A stretch of 64,000 nt of DNA from Microvirga soli (GTDB lineage: Bacteria; Pseudomonadota; Alphaproteobacteria; Rhizobiales; Beijerinckiaceae), in contig NZ_JAERQE010000010.1 in NCBI RefSeq assembly GCF_016734765.1, forward strand, positions 1-64,000. The letters are read 5' to 3'. Position numbers and translations under genes: made by a program. The notes beneath the pieces were generated by a model. The model searched no databases. It saw nothing but the letters and a program-made list of their open reading frames with translations, and was not told the DNA's origin. Of this stretch, positions 40,962 through 49,418 are shown one piece after another. Position 1 is the stretch's first letter; every line of letters begins with the position of its first letter.

Positions 40962-41833
40962 AGGAACGCGATCCCGTCAGCGGTCAGAAGACCACCGGGC
41001 ACGAATGGAACGGCATCAAGGAGCTCGACACCGCCGTGCCGCGCGGCGTGCTGATCTTCCTCGTGGTCACGCACGTGTGGGCCGTGCTCTGGTGGCTCCT
41101 GATGCCGACCTGGCCGCTGGTCACGACGTACACCAAGGGCATCCTGGGCATTGACCAGCGCCAGACCGTGGAGCAGGAGCTGGTCACCGCACAGGCCGAG
41201 CGCGCGTCCTGGGTGAAGGCCATCGAGACCGAGAGCTACGAGCAGATCCAGTCCAACGAGGACCTGATGAAGGTCGTCCGCTCGACCGGACGTCAGCTCT
41301 TCGGCGACAACTGTGCCGCCTGCCACGGAGCGGACGGAAAGGGCCGCGCCAACTATCCCGACCTGACCGACGACGACTGGCTCTGGGGCGGCGAGGTGGA
41401 GAAGATCGCTGAGACCATGCGTCTGGGCATCAACTCGCGCCACCAGAACACCCGGGTCGCGCAGATGCCGGCCTTCGGGCGCGACGCGATGCTGGACCGC
41501 GCCCAGGTCGCGAACGTCGCGACCTACGTGCAATCCCTTTCAAATCCGGCTGTGTCCACACCGCAGAACGTTGCCCAGGTCCAGGCCGGGCGGGAGGTCT
41601 TCCTCACGACCTGCGCGGCGTGCCACGGCGAGGACGGCAAGGGCAACCGGGAGGTCGGGGCACCCAACCTGACCGATCCGCACTGGGTCTACGGCGGCGA
41701 CCTCCAGACCCTGATCGACACGATCCATGGCGGGCGGCAGGGGCACATGCCGACCTGGGACGAGCGCCTGACCCCGGCGGAGATCAAGATCCTTGCCCTG
41801 TACGTCAACTCCCTTGGGGACGTGAAGCCATGA
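40952..41833 (+). CDS. ccoP: Cytochrome c oxidase cbb3 type, subunit III (dihaem cytochrome c)
   Basis: 293 residues. N-terminal segment HEWNGIKELDTAVPRGVLIFLVVTHVWAVLWWLLMPTWPL (membrane anchor with the usual WNGI-EL signature), then two cytochrome c domains with CAACHG at about residues 118 and 219. Axial Met regions: QMPAFGRD and HMPTWDERL. Takes electrons from soluble c-type cytochromes. Overlaps ccoQ before it and the small membrane protein gene after it. Confidence 0.97.
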   Translation: MAVEERDPVSGQKTTGHEWNGIKELDTAVPRGVLIFLVVTHVWAVLWWLLMPTWPLVTTYTKGILGIDQRQTVEQELVTAQAERASWVKAIETESYEQIQSNEDLMKVVRSTGRQLFGDNCAACHGADGKGRANYPDLTDDDWLWGGEVEKIAETMRLGINSRHQNTRVAQMPAFGRDAMLDRAQVANVATYVQSLSNPAVSTPQNVAQVQAGREVFLTTCAACHGEDGKGNREVGAPNLTDPHWVYGGDLQTLIDTIHGGRQGHMPTWDERLTPAEIKILALYVNSLGDVKP

Positions 41834-42030
41834 CGGGAGTTGAGGCACCGAAGCAGACCAAGTGGCCTATTGTGGCGTGGAGCCTGGCGGCGGCCGTGCT
41901 GCTCGTCGTGGCGGCCGCCAATGCCCACCTCGTCTACGTCGCGGTGGCCTCGCAGCCCGACTGCGTCGCCCACCTGAAGGAGGCCGGGTCCAAGGAAGGT
42001 GCCTTCAGGGCGGCGAAGCCCGCCTGCTGA
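41830..42030 (+). CDS. Small single-span membrane protein, possibly a reduced CcoH/FixH
   Basis: 66 residues; ATG overlaps the ccoP stop (ATGA). One membrane helix (WPIVAWSLAAAVLLVVAAANAHLVYVAVAS) with the A-x-A-H-L-V-Y-V-A-V stretch resembling the N-terminal helix of FixH, then a short periplasmic tail with two Cys (QPDCVAHLKE; KPAC). FixH proteins are normally about 150 residues. In this operon no separate ccoG or full ccoH is present. Role in oxidase assembly is inferred from position. Confidence 0.6.
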   Translation: MTGVEAPKQTKWPIVAWSLAAAVLLVVAAANAHLVYVAVASQPDCVAHLKEAGSKEGAFRAAKPAC

Positions 42031-42066
42031 GAATGTTCAACTGATGCACGATTTCGGGGAAGACAG

Positions 42067-42873
42067 ATGAGTGAAACGGACAAGTCCTACGGCTTGCTGA
42101 CCCAGACCTCCGGGATCGAGGAGACGCGCAACCCTTCCCTGCAACGCCACCTCCCGGCGCAGGCCGCGTTCGACTGGTTGAAGGCGGGCTGGCGCGACCT
42201 GATGGTCCGGCCGGGCCTCAGCATCGCCTATGGGGTGGCAGTCTTCGTCATCACGTTCACCCTCGCCTGGGCGCTGTTCGCCTCAGGGAGGGATTACATC
42301 CTGTTTCCCGCCATCGCCGGGTACATGATCGTCGCGCCCGTCCTGGCCATCGGCCTCTACGAGAAGAGCCGCGCACTGGAGGCCGGCGAGCATCCGACAC
42401 TACGCACCATGCTGCTCGTGCGCCCGCGAGCCGGTGCACAGATTTTCTACACCGGCCTGCTGCTCTGCCTGCTGATGCTCCTCTGGAACCGGGCCGCGGT
42501 CCTGGTCTACGCCCTGTTCTTCGGCGTCCGGCCTTTCCCGGGGCTCGACGGGGTCGTCGCCATGCTTCTCACGACGTCGGTTGGCTGGGCGATGCTCATC
42601 GTCGGGACGCTCGTCGGAGGGCTGTTCGCGGCCTTCGGGTTCGCGATCAGCGTCTTCTCGATCCCGATGCTGCTCAACCGGCGCACAGACGCCCTGACAG
42701 CCATGGGCACGAGCATAGCCATGGTGTGGAACAACCTCACCCCGATGATCGCCTGGGGCGCCATCCTTCTCGCCTTTTTCGCGGCCAGCGCCGTGACGGG
42801 CTTCCTCGGCTTCATCGTCATCTTCCCACTGCTTGGTCATGCCACCTGGCACGCTTACCGAGCGATGCAGTGA
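42067..42873 (+). CDS. DUF2189 family integral membrane protein
   Basis: 268 residues with about six membrane spans (LSIAYGVAVFVITFTLAWALF; IAGYMIVAPVLAIGLYEKSRALEAGE; ALLLCLLMLLWNRAAVLVYALFFG; SVGWAMLIVGTLVGGLFAAFGFAISVFSIPMLLNR; ILLAFFAASAVTGFLGFIVIFPLLGHATWHAYR). The pattern matches DUF2189, often linked to cytochrome oxidase gene sets. Lies between ccoP and ccoI where ccoG usually sits. Probable accessory protein; the activity is unknown. Confidence 0.85.
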   Translation: MSETDKSYGLLTQTSGIEETRNPSLQRHLPAQAAFDWLKAGWRDLMVRPGLSIAYGVAVFVITFTLAWALFASGRDYILFPAIAGYMIVAPVLAIGLYEKSRALEAGEHPTLRTMLLVRPRAGAQIFYTGLLLCLLMLLWNRAAVLVYALFFGVRPFPGLDGVVAMLLTTSVGWAMLIVGTLVGGLFAAFGFAISVFSIPMLLNRRTDALTAMGTSIAMVWNNLTPMIAWGAILLAFFAASAVTGFLGFIVIFPLLGHATWHAYRAMQ

Positions 42874-42910
42874 TGCTACGCCAGCGTGCGGCAAAGGATG
42901 ACAACCGGCG

Positions 42911-45142
42911 ATGACCTGCTGCGCCCCCACAGATGTTCAGAATTTAATGACGGACACGCGGCAGCCCGACACCCTGCTGGAGGAGATCCGGCTCGCCAGT
43001 CGCGAGCTTGCTGGCGGTACGCGCCAGACGGATCTCTCAGTGCCCAGCGTCAGGTGCGCCGCCTGCATTGCGTCAGTCGAACGCACGCTGGCGAAGCTCT
43101 CCGGCGTCGAGGCCGCCCGGGTCAACCTCTCCATGAAGCGGGTCGCCGTCACTTGGCGCACGAGCGAGGGAACGCCCCCTGACCTGATCGGTGCGTTGCG
43201 AGGCATCGGCTATGAGGCACACCTGTTCGCGCCGGAGCAGGACGCCGAAGACCCGGAGCTGGCCCGCCTCGTCAAGGCTCTTGCGCTGGCAGGCTTCTGC
43301 GCGATGAACATCATGATGCTTTCGGTGTCGGTCTGGTCGGGGGCCGACGCCAGTTCGCGGCAGGCGTTCCACCTCATCTCGGCCCTCCTCGCTCTCCCGG
43401 CCCTCCTTTACTCTGGCCGTGTCTTCTACGCCTCGGCCTGGTCAGCATTGCGCCATGGCCGCACCAACATGGACGTGCCGATCTCCATTGGTGTGTCGCT
43501 GGCCTTCGCACTCAGCCTCTACGACACGATCCACAATGCACCGCATGCCTACTTTGACGCGGCAACGTCCCTGCTGTTCTTCCTGCTCATCGGCCGCACC
43601 CTCGACCATGTAATGCGCGAGCGGGCGCGCTCCGCCGTCGCCGGTCTTGCGCGGCTCGCCCCGGCTGGCGCCACGATCATCCAGGACGGGCGGCCGCTCT
43701 ACGTTCCCGTGTCGGAGATCGAACCCGACGCGATGGTTCTTGTCGCCGCCGGTGGCCGGATCCCGGTTGACGGCGTGGTCGAACGGGGAGCATCCGATCT
43801 CGACTGCTCCCTCGTCTCGGGGGAAACCGCGCCGCGGAAGGCAGCCCCGGGGGAAATGGTCCAGGCGGGCGTGATGAATCTCACTGGGCCGTTGACAGTC
43901 CGGGCGACGGCTCGCGCCGAGAACTCATTCCTGGCGGAGATGGTCCGGATGATGGAGGCCGCCGAGGGCGGGCGGGCCCGCTACCGCCGACTGGCGGACC
44001 GCGCCGCGGCACTCTACTCACCCGTCGTCCACACGCTGGCCTTAATGTCGTTCCTCGGCTGGCTGTTCCTCACCGGGGACTGGCATTCATCCATCACCAT
44101 CGCCATCGCCGTCCTGATCATCACCTGCCCGTGCGCCCTGGGCCTGGCGGTTCCCATCGTGCAGGTTGTCGCCGCCCGCCGCCTGTTCGAGAGCGGGATC
44201 ATGGTCAAGGACGGTTCTGCCCTGGAGCGCCTGGCCGAGATCGATGGCGTGACCTTCGACAAGACCGGCACCTTGACGCTGGGCAAGCCCATCCTAGTCA
44301 ACGCGGACGTGGCGGCGCCGGCGGCGATGCGGATCGCCCTGGGGATGACCATGGGTTCGCGCCATCCGGCGGCACAGGCAATTGCCGTGGTCGGGGCGCA
44401 ACGCGTGTCTCAAGCCCCGGCGTTCGACTGGATCGAGGAGGTTCCCGGGCTGGGGCTCGAAGCCCAGATCGGCGGCGACACGTACCGGCTCGGGAGGCCG
44501 GACTGGGCAACAGGGCAGCAGGCTCGGGACGATGCCTCCGCAGCCGGCTCGATCTCGGTCCTGGCGCGAGATGGCGAACCGCTGGCGGTATTCGTGCTTG
44601 AGGACAGCGTCCGCCACGAGGCCCGGGAGACGGTGAGCAACCTGGTGCGTCAGGGGCTGGCGGTGGAGGTCCTCTCCGGCGACTGCGAGGCCGTGGTCAA
44701 AGACCTGACGTCGAGGCTCGGGATCCGTGACTTTGCGGCCGGGCTCCTGCCGGCGGACAAGGTGGTCCGGGTCGCGGCGCATGAGACAGCGGGCCGGAAG
44801 GTCCTGATGGTCGGGGACGGCCTGAACGACGCACCCGCCCTGTCAGCCGCCTATGTCTCCATGGCTCCCGCCACCGCGGCTGACATCGGCCGCAATGCCG
44901 CCGACTTCGTGTTCCTGAACGAAGGCCTTTCGGCCGTCACCGATGCCCTTGGGATCGCGCGCCGGTCCCGCCGGTTGATCTTCCAGAACTTCGCCCTGGC
45001 GGTCGGCTACAATGCCTTGGCGGTGCCAGTCGCCATGCTGGGCTATGTGACCCCTCTCGTTGCAGCCGTCGCCATGTCGCTGTCCTCGATCATCGTCGTC
45101 GCCAACGCCATGAGGCTGTCACCGGCCCGCAAGGCCGCATGA
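42911..45142 (+). CDS. ccoI: Copper-translocating P1B-type ATPase for cbb3 assembly
   Basis: 743 residues. An N-terminal Cys pair (MTCC), then one heavy-metal-associated domain with VRCAACIASVERTLAKLSGVEAARVNLS. About eight membrane spans with the ion-binding TCPCALGLAVP. Actuator SGETAPRKA, phosphorylation site DKTGTLTLGKP and hinge VGDGLNDAPAL. This is the FixI/CcoI subgroup, which exports copper to the periplasmic side for insertion into the oxidase. Stands 37 bp after the DUF2189 gene and before ccoS. Confidence 0.95.
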   Translation: MTCCAPTDVQNLMTDTRQPDTLLEEIRLASRELAGGTRQTDLSVPSVRCAACIASVERTLAKLSGVEAARVNLSMKRVAVTWRTSEGTPPDLIGALRGIGYEAHLFAPEQDAEDPELARLVKALALAGFCAMNIMMLSVSVWSGADASSRQAFHLISALLALPALLYSGRVFYASAWSALRHGRTNMDVPISIGVSLAFALSLYDTIHNAPHAYFDAATSLLFFLLIGRTLDHVMRERARSAVAGLARLAPAGATIIQDGRPLYVPVSEIEPDAMVLVAAGGRIPVDGVVERGASDLDCSLVSGETAPRKAAPGEMVQAGVMNLTGPLTVRATARAENSFLAEMVRMMEAAEGGRARYRRLADRAAALYSPVVHTLALMSFLGWLFLTGDWHSSITIAIAVLIITCPCALGLAVPIVQVVAARRLFESGIMVKDGSALERLAEIDGVTFDKTGTLTLGKPILVNADVAAPAAMRIALGMTMGSRHPAAQAIAVVGAQRVSQAPAFDWIEEVPGLGLEAQIGGDTYRLGRPDWATGQQARDDASAAGSISVLARDGEPLAVFVLEDSVRHEARETVSNLVRQGLAVEVLSGDCEAVVKDLTSRLGIRDFAAGLLPADKVVRVAAHETAGRKVLMVGDGLNDAPALSAAYVSMAPATAADIGRNAADFVFLNEGLSAVTDALGIARRSRRLIFQNFALAVGYNALAVPVAMLGYVTPLVAAVAMSLSSIIVVANAMRLSPARKAA

Positions 45143-45167
45143 GGCCAAGAACCCGGAGGAGGATCGG

Positions 45168-45341
45168 ATGGATTCCATGTGGTGGTTGATCCTCATCGCG
45201 CTTGGCATGGGGCTGGCCGGCTTGGCCGCCTTCCTGTGGTCCCTCCGCAACGGGCAGTACGACGATCTCGACGGGGCGGCGGAACGGGTCCTGCTCGAAG
45301 AGGATCCGGATGATCAAGGTCAGGCCCATCAGGACAGGTGA
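45168..45341 (+). CDS. ccoS: cbb3 oxidase maturation protein CcoS
   Basis: 57 residues; ATG 45168 preceded by GGAGGAGG. One N-terminal membrane helix (MWWLILIALGMGLAGLAAFLWSL) followed by RNGQYDDLDGAAERVLLEED, the hallmark of CcoS (Q-[YF]-D-D-L-D/E followed by an acidic region). Needed for cofactor insertion in cbb3 oxidases. Too short for a 60-codon cutoff. Last gene of the operon. Confidence 0.93.
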   Translation: MDSMWWLILIALGMGLAGLAAFLWSLRNGQYDDLDGAAERVLLEEDPDDQGQAHQDR

Positions 45342-45466
45342 TGGACCATGCCTCTCCGGGTCACATTCGGTGCCACACCGTTGTGGAAGAGAGTGACGAG
45401 ACCGGGACTATTTGCAACGATATTGCTTGGGAAGGTTCAGCCCTGGGACACGGCATGCAGCCTCTG

Positions 45467-45598
45467 TCAGACAAGGTCGCGGATCACGGCCAACAGCGTC
45501 ATGCCGAGTGCCGCGAGACTCGGCACCAGCACGGCGGCCCCTGAAGCCAAGGCGAGTATCGCCACCCAGTCGAACGGCTTGTCAACGAAGCGAGGCAC
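45467..45598 (-). CDS. Possible small membrane protein (43 residues)
   Basis: GTG at 45598 starts MPRFVDKPFDWVAILALAS followed by a hydrophobic stretch GAAVLVPSLAALGMTLLAVI and a TGA at 45469-45467. A single membrane helix with a short charged lead. AAAGGA lies about ten bases upstream. No family recognised; the amphipathic start and a clean hydrophobic helix make it more than random, but no second evidence is available. Confidence 0.35.
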   Translation of the reverse strand: MPRFVDKPFDWVAILALASGAAVLVPSLAALGMTLLAVIRDLV

Positions 45599-45902
45599 GA
45601 TCCGCTCATCCTTTCCCAATGACAGCCCAACGGATTCAAAACCGGTTCCGTTCCAGCGGCGACCTCAAGCGGTTCGGTGCCTCCGGACAAAAGAGCTCAG
45701 AAGCCAGGAGTGTGACCACGGTCGCTGACCGGTCGGCTGGGACGCCAGCATCGATGGATCGGAAAGGACGCCTGCGCCATGCGGCCCCGGTGCGGCCCGG
45801 CCAGCGCGGAGACCCGGTTCCGGACCTCCGGCCCCACACGGGACAACTAAGATCGGAACGAAACCTTCGTTCCGGTTTGGCTGTTCCACCGTTCCAAAGC
45901 AT

Positions 45903-45935
45903 CATTTCCAAGAGGGGGACCATTTCCAAGAGGGG
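45903..45935. repeat. Tandem direct repeat, period 18
   Basis: CATTTCCAAGAGGGG occurs at 45903-45917 and again at 45921-45935. It sits directly in front of the broken DUF6894 frame and may have duplicated its ribosome-binding region. Confidence 0.8.
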
Positions 45936-45953
45936 ATTGCCACGGCGCTCTAG

Positions 45954-46208
45954 CATTTTGACATCCGGAAAGGGACCGACCTCATACGGGATGACGAAGG
46001 TTCGGAGTTCGCCAGCCAGGAAGCCGGGGCGCAGGGAACGGCCCGCGCGACGGCCGAGATTGGAGCCGGCCGGCTGGCGAAGTGCGATTTCAGTGACGTC
46101 GTCGTCAAGGTCAGGGATGAGCGGAACCAGCGGCTCTCCACCGTAACGGCATCCATGAAGGTCGATTGGCATACCCCCCGGCCCCAGCCTCATTCCTGGA
46201 GCGCGTGA
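45954..46208 (+). pseudogene. DUF6894 family protein, broken at the N-terminus
   Basis: The frame from 45954 reads HFDIRKGTDLIRDDEGSEFA, then AATAEIG-like and DVVVKVRDERNQRLSTVTASMKVDW, and ends at TGA 46206-46208. That is the full core of DUF6894 (strand, D-x-E-G-x-E-[LF], helix, V-x-V-R-D-E). An in-frame TAG stands directly before it at 45951-45953, and the expected start M-P-R-[FY] is represented by a TTGCCACGG in another frame. So a short indel or nonsense change seems to have removed the start. Function of the family is unknown. Confidence 0.65.
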
Positions 46209-46236
46209 GCACGGATCCAGTCAACCGGACCTGGCG

Positions 46237-47451
46237 TCAGGCTGCCGCGAGGATCTCGTCGGCTGGCCCGAAGAACTCATAGTGGATGCGGTTCGACCGG
46301 ACCCCGGCCAAGGCGAGCCCGCCGACGAAAGCTCTCAGGAACGGTCGTGGGCCGCACAGGTAGTAGCCCGCCTCCTCCAGTGGTGTGTTGGCCCTGAGCC
46401 ACTCGATGCTGATCAATCCCTGCTGATCATAGTCCTCGCCCTGACGGTCCTCCGGCCGCGGCTCGACATAGAAGGTGGCGGCCTTGATGTTCGGGTAGGC
46501 CGCGGCCAAGGACCTGACCCGGTCCCTCATCGCATGGGTGGAGCCGTTCAGCGTCCCATGCACGTAATGGACGGCCTTGTTGGGATAGCGGGCCGCGATG
46601 GTCTCCAGCATGCTCATCATCGGCGTCAGCCCGACCCCGCCGCTCAGCAGCACAACCGGCCGTGGCGACTCCTCGTTGAGGAAGAACTCGCCCGCAGGCG
46701 GGGCCACCTTGAGCACGGTTCCGACCTCGGTCTGGTCATGCAGCCAGGACGACGCGACCCCCTGCGGCTCGCGCTTCACCGAGATGCGGTAGGTTTCACC
46801 GTTCGGCGCACTGGAGATGCTGTAGTTGCGCTTGAGAGGATGCTCGCCCGGCGCCTCGATCCAGAGGGTCAGGTATTGGCCGGGCCGGTGAAACAGAACA
46901 GGCTGACCGTCCTCGGGCCGGAGCACGAACGAGGTAATGATCTCGCTCTCGCGCTGCTTGCTCTCGATCCGGAAATTGCGCCAGCCGTTCCAGCCGCCGG
47001 GCGCCGTGGCGAGGCTGGTGTAGATGGCCTTCTCGCGCCCGATCAGCACATGGGCCAGGAACCAGTACGCCTCGCCCCAGGCGGCCAGGATCTCATCCGT
47101 GGCGGCATCGCCGAGCACGTCCCTGATCGCCCCGAGCAGCGCCTCGGCCACGTGCGGATAGTGCTCGGGCAGGATGTTCAGGCCGACATGCTTCTGCGCG
47201 ATGCGTTCGACGGCCGGCGCCAGGGCACCGAGATTGTCGATGTTCTGGGCATACGCGAGGATGGCGGAGGCCAGCGCCTTGGGTTGGGAGCCGGTTTCGC
47301 CGTGATGCGACTGGTTGAAGAGGTCGCGGATCTCCTCGTTCTGGAACATGCGTTCGTACATGCGCTTCGTGACCGCCAGCCCATGCTCCTGCAAGGCCGG
47401 CACCGTCGCCTTCACGAGATGAATGGTGGTGTCGCTCAGTGTGTCCGTCAT
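46237..47451 (-). CDS. hmp: Flavohaemoprotein, nitric oxide dioxygenase
   Basis: 404 residues, three domains. Globin domain at 1-140 with the proximal His in IAQKHVGLNILPEHYPHVAEALL and distal MYERMF...LFNQ. FAD-binding ferredoxin-reductase domain at about 155-260 with LKRNYSISSAPNG. NAD-binding domain at about 265-400 with VLLSGGVGLTPMMSMLE and GYYLCGPRPFLRAF. It oxidises NO to nitrate with oxygen and NAD(P)H in the cytoplasm. Located between the cbb3 operon and the NnrS/NnrR region, in line with protection from NO produced in nitrate respiration. No clear NO-box was found directly upstream. Confidence 0.97.
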   Translation of the reverse strand: MTDTLSDTTIHLVKATVPALQEHGLAVTKRMYERMFQNEEIRDLFNQSHHGETGSQPKALASAILAYAQNIDNLGALAPAVERIAQKHVGLNILPEHYPHVAEALLGAIRDVLGDAATDEILAAWGEAYWFLAHVLIGREKAIYTSLATAPGGWNGWRNFRIESKQRESEIITSFVLRPEDGQPVLFHRPGQYLTLWIEAPGEHPLKRNYSISSAPNGETYRISVKREPQGVASSWLHDQTEVGTVLKVAPPAGEFFLNEESPRPVVLLSGGVGLTPMMSMLETIAARYPNKAVHYVHGTLNGSTHAMRDRVRSLAAAYPNIKAATFYVEPRPEDRQGEDYDQQGLISIEWLRANTPLEEAGYYLCGPRPFLRAFVGGLALAGVRSNRIHYEFFGPADEILAAA

Positions 47452-47615
47452 GGGATGACCTCCTGGGATGCAGCATCAGGGGAATGGATGCCGACGGACC
47501 GCTCCGGCATGCATGAGGCCGGCCGTCGGACCCCAGGGGTTACGCCGCCGGGGCCGGTGCCGAAACTAAGGGATTGCCCTGATCACCGCTGGTCGCAGGC
47601 CGGACGGTGCCCCGG

Positions 47616-48026
47616 TCATTGACGCCGCGCGGCCGGAGCCGGGATCGCGGCGCTACGGACCGCCCTTTCGACGGCCACCAGAATATCCAGCGCCCGCCAA
47701 GGCTTGGGCATGAAGCGCGCCGTCTTGGGCAATCCGTCCTTCGGCAACCGCACCCGCCGGGAGGTGACGAGCACGCGGATGTGCGGCCAGCGCGCCGCGC
47801 AGGCGAGCGTGAGGTCGATGCCATCCGCCCGGCCCGGCAGCGTGACGTCGGTGAAGACCATCATCACTTCGTCGGCATGATCCTGCAGGAAGGCCAATGC
47901 CGCATCGGCGGTCTCCACCTCGACGACCTCCAAGTCGGTCTCCTCGATTACCGTCGCGGCCAAATGGCGGAGCTCCGGCTCATCCTCGACCACCAGCACC
48001 GTCCGCCTGATCGCTTGGCCCATCAT
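47616..48026 (-). CDS. Single-domain response regulator (CheY-like)
   Basis: 136 residues from ATG 48026, with AAGGAG eight bases upstream; an upstream ORF extension to 48227 lacks receiver features. Receiver motifs: VLVVEDEPELRHLAATVI, phospho-Asp in MMVFTDVTLPG, VLVTSRRVR (Thr/Ser position) and Lys in ARFMPKPWRALDIL. No output domain. Typical of the stand-alone receivers that many Hyphomicrobiales carry. No partner kinase nearby. Confidence 0.9.
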   Translation of the reverse strand: MMGQAIRRTVLVVEDEPELRHLAATVIEETDLEVVEVETADAALAFLQDHADEVMMVFTDVTLPGRADGIDLTLACAARWPHIRVLVTSRRVRLPKDGLPKTARFMPKPWRALDILVAVERAVRSAAIPAPAARRQ

Positions 48027-48347
48027 TGTCTCCTTGGTGAATTGACTGGGAAACGCAACAAGGCAGGAACGCCGGACCGACAGCGGTCTCGAATGGATCC
48101 CGCGCAACATGGGTCCCAACATCATGCGGACGCCGATGTTCCGGCCACGGGTCGAACTGCCGCCGGAGCAGCCCGGATCCGTGGCGCCAGTTGCGGCAAT
48201 CCGGCACCGGCAGCCAATTTCCGACAAGGCCTATGTGTGCGGCGCCTGCGTTTGTGGGACCGACAGGGTCGCAGTCTGAGATCTTTGGGAGTTGGTGTTG
48301 CCGTGATATGAGCCTGCACCTGCGCAGCGCGTGAGGTAGGAGCACAG

Positions 48348-49307
48348 ATGGCGGAAGGCGGGGCATCACACCGACACAGCATACCGGCGGAGGCGGAGCT
48401 GCGCCTGCTAGCCGAATACTGCACCGATGTCATCGCTCGCGTCGGGGCGGACATGACCTTCAGCTATATCTCGCCGTCGGCGGAACGAATGTTTCGCCGG
48501 CCCGTCTCGGAGATTGTCGGGCAGCCTGTGCGGGAGTTCGTCTTTCCTGAGGATTTGCCGATCATCGCCGCCGCGACGGCGCGTCTGGTGGCGGGCGAGG
48601 GTGACAGCTCAACCGTCACGGTTCGGGCCATTCGCGGGGATGGCACTCTGCTATGGGTTGAGGTCACCTCACGGCCCATCGGGGACTATACCCTCGGCCA
48701 GCCCGGCGACCGGGCCGTGGTGATGCGGGACGTGACCGAGCGCAAGGCGCTGGAGGATCAGCTAACCGCCATGGCGACGAAGGACGGCCTGACCGGCCTC
48801 GCCAACCGCCGCTCGTTCGATGAAGCGCTAGCCCGGGAATGGCGCCGCACCGTTCGTGAGATGGCGCAGATGTCACTCCTCCTGCTCGACCTCGATCACT
48901 TCAAGGGCTTCAATGATGCCTATGGGCATCTGGTGGGTGACGATTGCCTCCGGGCAGTCGCGGCGGCCCTCCAAGGCCTGACGCTTGGGCCAGGAGATCT
49001 CATCGCACGCTACGGCGGAGAAGAGATCGCGATCATTCTGGTCCAGGCCGATGCGCAAGGTGCGGCTACAGTGGCGGAGCGCGCTCGTGTGGTGATTGAG
49101 GCCCTGGCTCTACCGCATGAGGCAACGTCGGTGTCCGGAAAGGTGGTCACCGCCAGTATTGGCGCTGCAACGGCCGTTGTCCGAACTGGAGGCTCGGCAG
49201 GGATGCCGCAAGCCCTGCTCGCTGCGGCTGATCGCGCGCTCTATCAAGCCAAGGCAGGCGGACGAAACCGGGTGGAAACGGCACTGATCCTCGCGGCTCC
49301 GGGCTAA
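48348..49307 (+). CDS. PAS-GGDEF diguanylate cyclase
   Basis: 319 residues. One PAS/PAC module at about 15-135 (LLAEYCTDVIARVGADMTFSYISPSAERMFRRPVSEIVGQPVREFVFPED; RDVTERKALEDQL) and a GGDEF domain at about 145-310. The catalytic loop is RYGGEEIAIIL (GGEEI instead of GGEEF), with the Mg-binding LLDLDHFKGFNDAYGH and ALYQAKAGGRNRV intact. The unusual last residue may still allow activity. Cytoplasmic; would make cyclic-di-GMP in response to a PAS signal. Confidence 0.93.
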   Translation: MAEGGASHRHSIPAEAELRLLAEYCTDVIARVGADMTFSYISPSAERMFRRPVSEIVGQPVREFVFPEDLPIIAAATARLVAGEGDSSTVTVRAIRGDGTLLWVEVTSRPIGDYTLGQPGDRAVVMRDVTERKALEDQLTAMATKDGLTGLANRRSFDEALAREWRRTVREMAQMSLLLLDLDHFKGFNDAYGHLVGDDCLRAVAAALQGLTLGPGDLIARYGGEEIAIILVQADAQGAATVAERARVVIEALALPHEATSVSGKVVTASIGAATAVVRTGGSAGMPQALLAAADRALYQAKAGGRNRVETALILAAPG

Positions 49308-49418
49308 GACGGATCAACCGCCAACGAGCGCACATCAGTAACATCCACCAGGGCGCTCGTATCCAGAAGGGAAACATATTCCAGGTAGCACATTCATGGA
49401 ACCGGGAGAGCGCTTGGA

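Larger units (their letters stand above)
45342..45953. other. Non-coding stretch after ccoS
   Basis: About 600 bases. Apart from the small minus-strand frame at 45467-45598 it holds a perfect hairpin GGAACGAA-ACC-TTCGTTCC at 45855-45873 without a T-run and a direct repeat at 45903-45935. Long open frames here on both strands follow the high GC content and show no family features. Confidence 0.4.

Noticed and set aside
45855..45873. Perfect hairpin GGAACGAA-ACC-TTCGTTCC as ccoS terminator
   Set aside because: No T-run on either side and 514 bp from ccoS; may be an operator or chance.
45412..46146. Plus-strand open frame of 244 codons
   Set aside because: Arg/Ser-rich, no motifs, and it overlaps in another frame the recognisable DUF6894 core.
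46282..47622. Plus-strand open frame of 446 codons
   Set aside because: Antisense to the flavohaemoprotein gene with strong motifs; rejected.
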